Assembly (NCBI GenBank): GCA_958510825.1
Contig: OY294048.1
Location: forward strand, 29,539,026-29,603,025
Length of the DNA: 64,000 nt
From: Brachypterus glaber
Lineage: Eukaryota; Arthropoda; Insecta; Coleoptera; Kateretidae
Direction: 5' to 3'
Both the position numbers and the translations under genes were made by a program. The notes beneath the pieces are model-generated. The model saw nothing but the letters and a program-made list of their open reading frames with translations, had not been told where the DNA came from and searched no databases. This document shows positions 55,430 through 64,000 of the stretch, piece after piece (the first letter of the stretch is position 1; each line of letters begins with the position of its first letter).

Positions 55430-56164
55430 TATGCTTCATACATTGAACGCGAGTTTGCTAAAAATAATGCGTTTCTTCATCTTTTAGAGTTCATTAAACA
55501 CAGGACAGACATATCAAGATTTCTTGCCACGATACTAATGCTTGTTCCAGATTATTCTTCAAAAGTCTAAATGACAGCTTCTTTATTATCAACAGTTTTT
55601 GCATTTCGCGAAGTGTCTCCAACCAATTTTCTGTTTGCGTTTAAACTTCCAAAATTCCTTGACCTCTGCACCAATCTTAAAATTACATTCTAGCTAGAAT
55701 GTTCTCTTTTCGGAACACCGATAAAAATTTTTCCTATGTTCATAACTTTGAAATAAATAAATAAAATTCAGTTATTGTATATTTATTTTATTAATTTGTA
55801 TTAAGAATTTATAGCCAGTAAATCAATTAAAAGATCTGAGTTTCTAATAAAAAAAAAAACACTACATTCAGCGCGCTGAATGAAGTTGCAGCGGCAGTTT
55901 GTTGCTACCGTCTAAGACGGGTATCATAAAAACACCGCCGGATGGAGTGACCCTATAAAAATAGAATATTTGATAGACTCTGTCGGTTTTGTCAAAATAT
56001 AATAACCTAAAAAGATTCTAAAGTTGAAAGTCGTAAACAATGCACGAGTCAACCATTAAAATACAACCATAGTTACTAATAAGTAGGGAAAAACTAATTT
56101 TTAGGTAATTTAACATCAGCAACAGGATTGGTCAGATTAAATAGCTTCCTTTTTAATTAGTATT

Positions 56165-56256
56165 GAAGATGGATTTTTTTTTTAATTTTTTTCATATTTT
56201 CCAGAGGGTTTTTAATATACCCTCAAATTTCGGTACGCGAGTTCTGGAACAGGCTG
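56165..56256 (-). repeat. right terminal inverted repeat of the mariner
   Basis: Inverse of 54062-54153, ending GTTCTGGAACAGGCTG. Confidence 0.9.
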
Positions 56257-57164
56257 TATATACATGTTAACCTACATGACTCTACAGAAAACATAATTTT
56301 TTTCTCAAGTTGAGTAAAAAAAAATTAATTTCGATTAGAAACTGGGTGGATTTTCTGTTTTTTTGCCTAAAACTTTTTTCGCTGTACTTTTTTTTGAGTT
56401 TTTGGTTGGAATACTTTTTTATGTAAAAATACACAAAAAAGTTTCTGTGGTATAACATCGCAGGTTTAACCGTTTTAAAGATGCATTTAAAACTAAAATT
56501 TTTACGCATGTAGAACCAAAAATAAAAAATTAAAAAATATAAAGCAAAAAACAAATATTAATAATTAATGAGTGGTTATTTAACATTAAAAACATAGAAA
56601 AAGTTTATATGCACCTTGGTCAAAAAATAATTCCTAAGGAAGTTATGTCCTTTTAAATATACCCATTTTCAATAAATTTTCGCAAAATCTTCAAATAATT
56701 GGCGATTTTTTTTTGTTCTAACTTAAGGGGGGGGGGAATATAATTTTTTTAGTTTTCTCAAAATTAATATTGTTTCTAAATATTACCAACGAAACCCTCC
56801 AAAATTTCCTTAATTTTATATACAATCACTTTTTATCCGAAAAACAGGTACCAATATTTTTCAAAGTTTGAGTGCTTTGAGCTACTCTAAACATTAATCG
56901 ATTTGGCTCATTTTTGAGTGGCTACAGTTTTTTACTAAGGAGCAACTTTTGAGCCAGAGAGCGTTTTCGATTTCGGAAATCGAAATTTTTTGACACACCC
57001 TATTACTCAAAAAAACGTTTTTTTTATCTTTCTAAAAAAGTGTATCTTTTACGATTTCCTTTTAAATGGAAATTGATTTCTTATGTCATCAGGTATGTTT
57101 TAGGTCAAAAAATGTAGGGGTCCACGAAATTTTTATTTAAAATCGCCCAGGTGAACCGTGAGCT

Positions 57165-57724
57165 GTAGGCTATAAATAAAGTTTCCTGCGGTTAAAATTC
57201 CAAAAATCAAAAGCCAATTTATAGGTATATAAATGCATTAAAAATAAATTGCTGCATTTTACGATCAAGGTGCAAGGCACTTTACTGTGTATGAAAATGC
57301 ATGGTTCATGTTCTCTAAGAAAATGATCTAATAACTTAGCTGGTAGTACCGTTAAACTAGATAATTGCCGGTTTAATCTAAAATATGCGTTTTGCGTGAA
57401 AAGATTTATATACAAACTGGCACATCTTCGGTAATATTAATTTACGTATTTAGTAACTGTCAAGTCTAGATCAACGGCAAGAAAGAGTCATCTGCATTGC
57501 AAATAAGCAATTCACTACGGCTTAAGGAGATTCGCAATAAATTTAAGAATTGTTTTGAATAAATCGTCAACTTATCAGAGGCTTTTCTACTTGGAATGGA
57601 TAAAACCAAGCCGTGAAGATATGATTCGCATTCTGTAGAAACTACTCTTTTTTATTCCCGATATAAAAAAGTCCAAACCAATCTTTCAAATTATGTAACT
57701 ATAATATATTATATATTCTGCCCT
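57165..57724. other. stretch without a gene
   Basis: No recognised coding or repeat feature. Confidence 0.4.
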
Positions 57725-58857
57725 CCTAAAGAGGAACGCGGCATGTACACCTGACACATACCGTTTTCGAGCTTAGTATTATTTTACTACGGAGAATAAC
57801 GGTAAGTACCAATCCTAAGGAAATCTGCAGTAAGTACATCGAAGATGTTACTTGCCGCGTTCTTTCTATGTGAAATCTTGTTTTGAAAGGAGAAACGGGA
57901 TAAAGCAAATACAAAAGAAAGCAAAATTATGGGTATTTTAGTGGCAGTCAGACAAAATTAATAGATAAATACATTTATTGTTTCTAAGGAAATATACATT
58001 TCTTATAAGAAGACAAAATTAATATTATTATAAAATATTGATCAATCACCAAATAAAAAAAAAGAAATAAAAAAAGTATATTGTTTAATACTATTGTTAC
58101 TACTATTGTTTAATAGTATAGGTACTACTATAGTATCTACTAGTAGACATATCTGTTTAAATATAATTAAATAATAATATAATATAAAAACTGCTGTCAA
58201 CAAAATAATACTTTCCCTCATAGGTCTAGGTTTATTAAAATTAAAAACGAAAAAAAAAATTGAAAAAAAAAAATTACAAAAATTAAAAACTTGAAAAAAA
58301 AATTAAAAAATTTAGAAAAAATTAAGAAAAATTCGTTTTTGAAATAAAAGATCTTAAAAAAAAAATATATTTTGTTATATTTTATTTTGAAATTTATTTT
58401 TTTTAAGTATTTGGGAAAATGAAATATACCATTTACTGTGAATATTATATAATGAAATGCGTAGCACTACATATATTTACGGCTTGTTATATTATAAGGT
58501 ATCAAAAATTTATATTGTTACAGAAAATCATAAAAAATATTTGATGTTATAATTTATTTCAAAAATTCACTTGCACGTACAAAAGAATTATACGTTCAAT
58601 TAAATTTTATTTTAAATATAGATACCAGAAATTAACAGATTTTTTAAATACAAAAAAGCATAAATATAGTTAGTTAAGATATTATTTCGTTTATTAAAAA
58701 ATTAAAATCCATGCCAAACTTTTACATAGAAAGAACGCGGCAGGTAACTTCTTCGTTGTACTTACCGTAGATTTCCTTAGGATTGGTACTTACCGTTATT
58801 CTCCGTAGTAATATAATGCTAACCTCGAAAACCGTATGTGTCAGGTCAGGTCAGATA
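57725..58857. mobile_element. inverted-repeat element, about 150-bp arms
   Basis: AACGGTAAGTACCAATCCTA, GGAAATCTGC, TTGCCGCGTTCTTTCTATGT (57740-57875) return inverted at about 58722-58850. The arms are unusually well conserved compared with the AT-rich 850-bp interior. The interior includes an ACTGCTGTCAACAAAATAAT dispersed segment (58190). Confidence 0.6.
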
Positions 58858-59369
58858 CTTTTTAATTTTTCAAAAATACTTGATATACACATAATTAATT
58901 TGAAAAAATTAAATAATTTTAATAAGTATTTTAACTTACCAAGAAATTAGCGTTTGTAGGTACTACTTTCATTACTTTTTAATTTACTTTTTTATTTATT
59001 AGGCAGACATAAAAATAGTTTACTTGAATTGAATATAGATATGCCTATAAATGGATTGGTATTTTAATAGATTTGTTTGGTAGCTATTAAAAAAAAAGTA
59101 TACATTTTTAAGTAAACATATTAGTTGGCATGTATGTCGATTTTTTACAAATTTGGCTTGTGTAAAAGTTACCAACCAAACCAAAATGTTGCATTGACAG
59201 TGATTTTAATTTTATCAGAAATATGTTTTAATTTGTTATCAAAATAAATAGATGCATTTTAGTTTTAAAAATGCTTTTTTTAATGATTCGTAAATTAATT
59301 GATATATCTTGATAATGTAAACAAAACTATTTATGTAAAGGGAAATATGACAGAGCCACACAAAAAAAG
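58858..59369. other. AT-rich stretch without a gene
   Basis: No feature recognised. Confidence 0.4.
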
Positions 59370-59830
59370 AAATATTGTATTTCTATGTATTTTGGGGTTT
59401 AGCACCTAATACGATTAGTTTTCGAGAAGCTCAAAAGTATAAAAATAAGTTTTTTTTGAGGTTATCCCCAAAACAAATTGGACGAGGTGCTGTTTTGACT
59501 TTAAATTCGGGGGTTCAGTGCCTTAAAATACATAGGAATACAATTATCCCTAAAAAAGATTTGTCTTTTTAGCAACAAAAAAAAGGTCAAGAATTTTTTT
59601 TTGGGACCACTGTATATCTTTGTATTTTGAGGCGCTGAACCCGAATTTGAAATCAAAACAGCACCTCATCCGATTACTTTTGGAGATAACCTCAAGAAAC
59701 ATTATTTTCGAGTATAACGAGTATAAAGTTTTTTCAGGTTATCTCAAAAATTAATCACATAAGGTGCTATTTTAAATTCGGATTCAGCACCTCAAAATAC
59801 ACAGGAATAAAATGGTTTCAAAAGGAGTAT
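59370..59830. repeat. cluster of direct and inverted TTTTGAGG-type units
   Basis: GTATTTTGGGGTTTAGCACC, AGGTGCTGTTTTGACTTTAA, TCAGTGCCTTAAAATACATA and further variants near 59625, 59670, 59765 and 59790 alternate in orientation. The short frame at 59375-59572 translates one unit pair only. Confidence 0.55.
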
Positions 59831-60520
59831 TTAACCTTTTTCTTTTCTATGGCTGTGTTTTTATTTTATTAAGCAATAATTTTATTAAGAAAGTAAAGGG
59901 CAATCCTGTTACTTTGTTACTACAAAGTAAATAAAGTTTTGATTTGAAAAGTATTTTAATTAAAACGTAAAGATTTTACCTAGTTTTAAAATTTAATAAA
60001 GCATCTTTTTTAATCAAATAATTTCAGAAGAATTTTACAAGAGTTTACCTATCTTTGATTTGAAAAATAACAGTGTTTTAATTATAATTATTATAATTTT
60101 TTGTTAGTGTCACTTTTTACGTTGTATGTTACCTACATGCCTCCGTACAGGATGATCCAACTTTGGGTTCATAAGCAATATCACGTGAACGGCTAAGTCA
60201 ATTTCAAAACTTCTTTTTCTGACTTGTATCTCCTAGTCTATTCTTAATATATTGTTAATAATAATCTCCATGTTATTTGCAACGAAGGCCCAGCGAGATC
60301 AATTTATTGATTTGTCCCAGGATGACCCAATGTTTATTAGTTTATTTTAAAGGCAGCGACTTTTTAAACATTGTTACTTTGTTAAAAGTTAATTCTACTT
60401 ATGCAAAGATTAGCTTTTATTTTCGTAATTTCGCGGTCGTAATAATAAATTATTAGTTAAAGAGTTTAAGGTAACCACAGTAACTTTAAAAGGTATTTTA
60501 TAATAGTATATTATTCAATG
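59831..60520. other. AT-rich stretch without a gene
   Basis: CAGGATGATCCAACTTTGGG near 60147 and CCAGGATGACCCAATG near 60318 are similar and may be relic element ends. Nothing else. Confidence 0.4.
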
Positions 60521-60620
60521 AGTGTATAATAATTGCTATTAATCAATGAGGGTGAATTTTGGGACACGAGCCGATAGGCGAGTGGCCTAATCACTCGAAT
60601 GATTAATAGCTATTATATGC
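60521..60620. repeat. small hairpin element
   Basis: AATAATTGCTATTAATCAAT (60527) pairs with AATGATTAATAGCTATTATA (60598). GC-richer loop with GAGCCGATAGGCGAG. Confidence 0.5.
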
Positions 60621-60682
60621 GAGTAGAATACTATACTTTATCCACGACCGTTTTAAAGTTTAAACGTTTTATTTTTACAGAC

Positions 60683-60710
60683 CCGTGATTAATAGGCCTA
60701 TTAATCACGG
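60683..60710. repeat. perfect 28-bp palindrome
   Basis: CCGTGATTAATAGG followed by its exact complement. Embedded between CCACGACCG and CGGCCGTGG blocks. Confidence 0.85.
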
Positions 60711-60840
60711 CCGTGGATAAAGGTAATTATTTACATTCAAAGTAAGTTTCCGAAATGTTGACATCCTTCAAAAATAAAAAATGTCAACATTTGACATTTT
60801 ACCTCGAATAAAAATAACTACCTAGATAAAATACCTTTTC

Positions 60841-61668
60841 TCACTACCGACTATTTTAGGTAAGTTGCCATTACTTAATCAAAAAGTCGACAGTAATGGA
60901 AAGTACTATATCAAGCACCCTTAGTGATATATGAAATCAATACAAACAAAACCGTAACTAAAGACAGAAAAAACGATTTACGGCACAAGGACACTAAGTA
61001 TGCTTACATTTACCGCAGGGCGACATCTAGACACAAGACTACTATTTCTAATTTAATAAAGTGATTTCATAAAAAAATTATTTCTTGAATTGTCACACAT
61101 ATAAATGTCAAAAATATCGGCCCTGATTATGGACCTCAGTTCCGCTTCGGTCCACAAAATATGACCTTACACAGAAAAATTCACTTACCTCTACTAGAAG
61201 CGCAAATAACAATTTCTCACTACCAACTAGTTAAGTTGACATTACTTAATCAAAACATCGACAGTAATGAAAAGTACTATATCAAGTAAACTTAGTGATA
61301 GATGAAATCAATATAAACAAAACCGTAACTAAAGACAGAAAATACGATTTACAGCACAAGGGCACTAAGTGTGCTTACATTTACCGCAGGGGGACATCTA
61401 GACACAAGACTACTATTTCTAATTTTATAGAGTAATACCATGAAAAAACTATTTCTTGAATTGTCACACATACAAATATCAAAAATAATAATAATAAAAT
61501 AAGATTTTAACTCCTTGGTAGTGAGAAAAACGTAATGCGCTACTCGTAGGTAAGTTTTTTTTCTGTCTTGGGTCTTGTTTATGGACCTCAGCTCCGCTTC
61601 CGTCCACAAAATAAGACCTCACACAGAAAAATTCACTTACCTCCACTAGAAGCGCAAATAACTATTTA
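60841..61668 (+). repeat. tandemly duplicated LINE 5' region (376 and about 452 bp)
   Basis: Unit A 60841-61216 and unit B 61217-61668 align from TCACTACC through GACAGTAATG, AGTACTATATCAAG, ATTTACCGCAGG, GACATCTAGACACAAGACTA to CTAGAAGCGCAAATAAC. Unit B has about 76 extra bases near 61485-61580. This resembles the monomer-type 5' regions of some LINEs, where repeat units carry the promoter. Confidence 0.8.
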
Positions 61669-61839
61669 AAACCCCTTAATTAAATTACAAAAAAAAAAAT
61701 ATTCATGCAAAAATAGAAAAGTTTCAGTTTTTAACCAATTAGTAGCCTTATATCGCGGACGTGTTTCTTTAACCGCTCTGAAATTTTCTTTAACTTTTTG
61801 ATATTTGTTGTATAATATTTGTGTTTTATAATTTATACG

Positions 61840-63336
61840 ATGTCTGGACACAACAGTGTATTTTCTTGTTGTAAAAAACAGTTTTTGCATTATGTGTGTA
61901 TAAATTGTCAAAGTGTATACCATAAGTGTTGTATAATAAAAATAAAAAATAAAATTCGATTTATTAAGCAAAATAAAATATCATGCTGTGAATTGGAGGA
62001 CACTTACGAGAAGAATCAGGACCAATCTAGTATCCTAGAAAAAACAATCGTTGACTTAGAGGAGGATGGATCGCACAAATTGAAACACATTGTTAAACTC
62101 GAAGCACAAAATAAACTTTTATTACACGAAGCCACTACAAGGGAAGAAACTCTACTGACACAGATACGTAACAAAGATGAAATAATTAGGAATTTAACAA
62201 CAAAGCTGGATAAATTTAAAAATAAATCGCTGACAAAAACCGCATGTATACAAACCGATACTGATAGCGATAAATGGGTCATTCCAAGTGAATCTACCGA
62301 AAACAAAATTTCGGGAGCACCGGCGAAAATTTGTGACAAATGCTCTACTTTAAAAAGGGAAATAAATACAAATGCTGAAGACATATTCAAACTTTGTGAA
62401 ATGCTAGACGATCTGAGAGCTGAGAAAAATAAAAGTGAGGAAAATTGTATTTTACTAGAAAACAAAATAAGTAGCCAAAATAAAGAAATGGAAACACATA
62501 TACAAAAAACAACAGATTTAATAGTTAAACTTGAAAATGCTACACAAGAAATTAATCAATTGACATATTTGAGTAATAAATTAAAATGCAAAATAGAAAT
62601 ATTTGATGCGACCAAAAAAAGTTTTCCGAACTTAACTAAAGCGAATAAAAATAATAACGTTGTTCTATTGACAGATGATCTTGGTAAAGGTCTTAATAAG
62701 AAACTTAGTGTGCTATCTGATAATTTAAATATTAGGTCATTTGTAAAACCAAACGCAACATTAAAAAATGTTACAGAAAACTTAAAGACTGAAAACTTAA
62801 CCGATAAAGATTTCGTTTTTTTAATGGGGGGAAAACATGACTTTTTTAGGAAAGATTGGCCGAAAATTGACGATCTTTGCAGACAAATTAAATTATGCAA
62901 AAATGCCAGTATTATTATTTCTTCAGTACCTTACACTAAAGACAAAACAATTAATGATTGTATTTATAAATTTAATAAAGATGTAGTGAACTTAGTTTTA
63001 AAACTTGACAAAATGTTGGACCAACATATATACTTTTACGAAATTAATAAGCATGACTACAAAATTGATAAACTAAATATTGCCAAAGACATTCTAAAAA
63101 TTATAAACAGTCACACGAAGCCTTCTGATCTTGTAAAGTTGTGCGATGTTGTAAGATGCGAAGCCTTATCTGACGATATATTACACACAAATCCTAGATG
63201 TGGAAATTCACCTTTACTTATGGACAGAAGACTTTCGACTAGTCCTTATGTAAGTGACCTATCTTTAAATAATGGTAGTTTTTTATGGACAACTGCATTA
63301 AATCGAGTTCCAATTATAAAGACTGTAAATCTTTAG
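61840..63336 (+). CDS. LINE ORF1 protein (498 residues)
   Basis: ATG at 61840 is the first ATG of an open frame that begins at a TTG at 61819; I choose 61840. Residues 10-31 hold a Cys/His cluster (CCKKQFLHYVCINCQ, then YHKCC) like a degraded PHD finger. About 55-120 and 165-250 are charged heptad-like coiled-coil segments split by a C-x2-C near 166. From about 280, VVLLTDDLGKGL, FVFLMGGKHDFF and IIISSVPYT resemble the blocks of an SGNH esterase domain found in some ORF1 proteins. The GDS serine position reads TDD, so activity is doubtful. Probable role: RNA binding and particle assembly in the cytoplasm. It overlaps ORF2 by 52 bp. Confidence 0.8.
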   Translation: MSGHNSVFSCCKKQFLHYVCINCQSVYHKCCIIKIKNKIRFIKQNKISCCELEDTYEKNQDQSSILEKTIVDLEEDGSHKLKHIVKLEAQNKLLLHEATTREETLLTQIRNKDEIIRNLTTKLDKFKNKSLTKTACIQTDTDSDKWVIPSESTENKISGAPAKICDKCSTLKREINTNAEDIFKLCEMLDDLRAEKNKSEENCILLENKISSQNKEMETHIQKTTDLIVKLENATQEINQLTYLSNKLKCKIEIFDATKKSFPNLTKANKNNNVVLLTDDLGKGLNKKLSVLSDNLNIRSFVKPNATLKNVTENLKTENLTDKDFVFLMGGKHDFFRKDWPKIDDLCRQIKLCKNASIIISSVPYTKDKTINDCIYKFNKDVVNLVLKLDKMLDQHIYFYEINKHDYKIDKLNIAKDILKIINSHTKPSDLVKLCDVVRCEALSDDILHTNPRCGNSPLLMDRRLSTSPYVSDLSLNNGSFLWTTALNRVPIIKTVNL

Positions 63337-64000
63337 ATCTTAAACTTTCAATTTTTCATGTAAATATACAGAGCATTATAAGTAACGCTAACCTATTAGA
63401 CTTGTTTTTACTAAAAACCAATATAGATTTATTGTGCTTGACAGAACACTCTGTGGGTGAAAAAAATATAGCTGCTTTATGTGTACCGGGTTATAAACTT
63501 ATATCTAATTATTCTAGAAAAGCACATATACGGGGTGGTTCATTAATACTTTTGAAGGAAGGCCTTAGTGTAAACATAACAGACATTTTGTACGTTAAGG
63601 AGCTTTCTATAGAATGTCATGTTGAAATTTGTGCTGCTTTTTGCACCAAGCCCTCAAAATTTATCACAATAACAGCCTACAGACCTCCTGATGGTTTGGT
63701 TAGTTTGTTTTTTAGGCAACTTAGTTTGGCCTTAAATTATGCGTTTAGTAAGTCCCAATTTATTATCTTGTGCGGCGATTTCAATATTGATTTTAATAAT
63801 TCATGTTTAGATACGAAATTATTGGTAGATTTATTTAATTCTTATGGACTTAAAGTATCCTCCGGTGAACACACGCGCGTTTTTACTAATAAAAGGGGGG
63901 TGACTAGTAGGTCTTGCATTGACTATATGGTTTCAAGTTTACCTTTGGATAAAGTAAATATTAAGCTGTTAAAACCGAATCTGGCCGATCATTTTCGTCA
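63285..64000 (+). CDS. LINE ORF2 protein, N-terminal endonuclease, truncated by the window edge
   Basis: ATG at 63285 in the third frame, just after a TAG at 63276-63278; 238 residues are visible. Endonuclease/exonuclease/phosphatase blocks appear in order: IFHVNIQSI (Asn27), LCLTEH (Glu54), ITAYRPP (about 129-135), ILCGDFNID (Asp165, Asn167), SCIDYM (Asp213) and DH (235-236). This is the nicking domain that primes target-primed reverse transcription in the nucleus. The reverse transcriptase should follow beyond 64000. The start inside ORF1 suggests reinitiation or another coupled translation mode. No stop or frameshift seen. Confidence 0.9.
   Translation, partial: MDNCIKSSSNYKDCKSLDLKLSIFHVNIQSIISNANLLDLFLLKTNIDLLCLTEHSVGEKNIAALCVPGYKLISNYSRKAHIRGGSLILLKEGLSVNITDILYVKELSIECHVEICAAFCTKPSKFITITAYRPPDGLVSLFFRQLSLALNYAFSKSQFIILCGDFNIDFNNSCLDTKLLVDLFNSYGLKVSSGEHTRVFTNKRGVTSRSCIDYMVSSLPLDKVNIKLLKPNLADHFR

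Larger units (their letters stand above)
54062..56256 (+). mobile_element. Tc1/mariner element, D,D41D type, 2195 bp
   Basis: TA duplications at 54060-54061 and 56257-56258. The uninterrupted 34655 copy has GCATATATACATG exactly where this copy has GCATA-element-TATATACATG, so the boundaries are certain. 92-bp inverted repeats, one intron-containing transposase gene, AATAAATAAATAAA near 55752. The transposase is frameshifted, so it is defective as sequenced. Confidence 0.9.
53497..57160. mobile_element. palindromic element with 4-bp duplication, copy 2, interrupted by a mariner
   Basis: Starts CACGGTTCACCTGGGCGATT, ends with the exact inverse, and AGCT flanks both sides (53493-53496, 57161-57164). 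It is the same element as 34655-36100. Without the 2195-bp mariner and one TA it would be about 1467 bp. It has GGGGGGG near 56723 and other small differences from copy 1. Confidence 0.85.
60841..64000 (+). mobile_element. non-LTR retrotransposon (LINE), 5' part, runs off the window
   Basis: Duplicated 5' region, ORF1 and the endonuclease start of ORF2 in order. ORF1 with a zinc-finger-like start, coiled coil and possible esterase-like domain, plus an AP-type endonuclease, fits the CR1/L2/Jockey-like branch. The exact clade needs the reverse transcriptase, which lies outside. Both frames are open, so this may be a young copy. No target duplication can be seen because the 3' end is missing. 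Confidence 0.85.

Noticed and set aside
61349..61609. 86-codon minus-strand frame in the LINE 5' region
   Set aside because: Falls inside the duplicated 5' unit and is not preserved in the other unit.
62016..62900. Minus-strand frames of 114-149 codons
   Set aside because: Antisense to LINE ORF1, which has clear domain order on the plus strand.

Overview
The window looks like intergenic, transposon-filled chromosome from an insect (arthropod) genome. It is very AT-rich and has two very short GT-AG introns (55 and 57 bp). It carries a mariner-type transposase of the D,D41D kind, an N-terminal module that I recall from insect DUF4806-type proteins, a non-LTR retrotransposon, a tRNA-derived SINE and a dense layer of palindromic DNA elements. 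I cannot name the species. I see no rRNA, no CRISPR and no complete ordinary host gene.

Layout. 0-20 kb: non-autonomous DNA elements. Several TA-flanked palindromes start CAGGGTG (24-726, 13145-14305, 19343-19960). There is also a PIF/Harbinger-like element with TTA duplications (3494-4233), a chimeric inverted repeat (5793-6799), a SINE on the minus strand (11566-11788), a CACTA-like palindrome (14499-15757) and a hAT-like MITE with a perfect 8-bp duplication that was later tandemly duplicated (17013-18081). 21.4-26 kb: a three-layer nest. A Harbinger-like element is split by a 3.3-kb DNA transposon with ~685-bp inverted repeats, a 4-bp target duplication and a decayed gene for an unrecognised RNase H/DDE-like protein; a hAT-like element sits in its right edge. 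27-34 kb: a minus-strand gene (start 30784, stop 27696) with a 2.5-kb intron packed with MITEs. It may lie inside a larger element with CCCAAC ends. 34.6-36.1 and 53.5-57.2 kb: two copies of a 1.45-kb near-perfect palindrome with 4-bp duplications. The second is interrupted by a 2.2-kb mariner with a frameshifted transposase, and the first copy shows the exact pre-insertion site. 44-49 kb: tandem arrays (about 105-bp, 573-bp and 152-bp units). 50.4-51.7 kb: a P-like element with a THAP remnant. 60.8-64 kb: the 5' part of a LINE with a duplicated 5' region, an intact ORF1 and an intact but edge-truncated ORF2 beginning with an AP-type endonuclease.

How the parts work together: almost everything recognisable is mobile DNA. 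The best-preserved coding sequence is the LINE. The mariner and the 3.3-kb transposon encode broken transposases. Most MITEs have no matching transposase here and must have been moved in trans. The only candidates for non-transposon genes are the 27.7-30.8 kb gene, which may be transposon cargo, and two weak first-exon calls (32853 and 52910). Nested insertions give a partial order of events and confirm target-site duplications from sequence alone.
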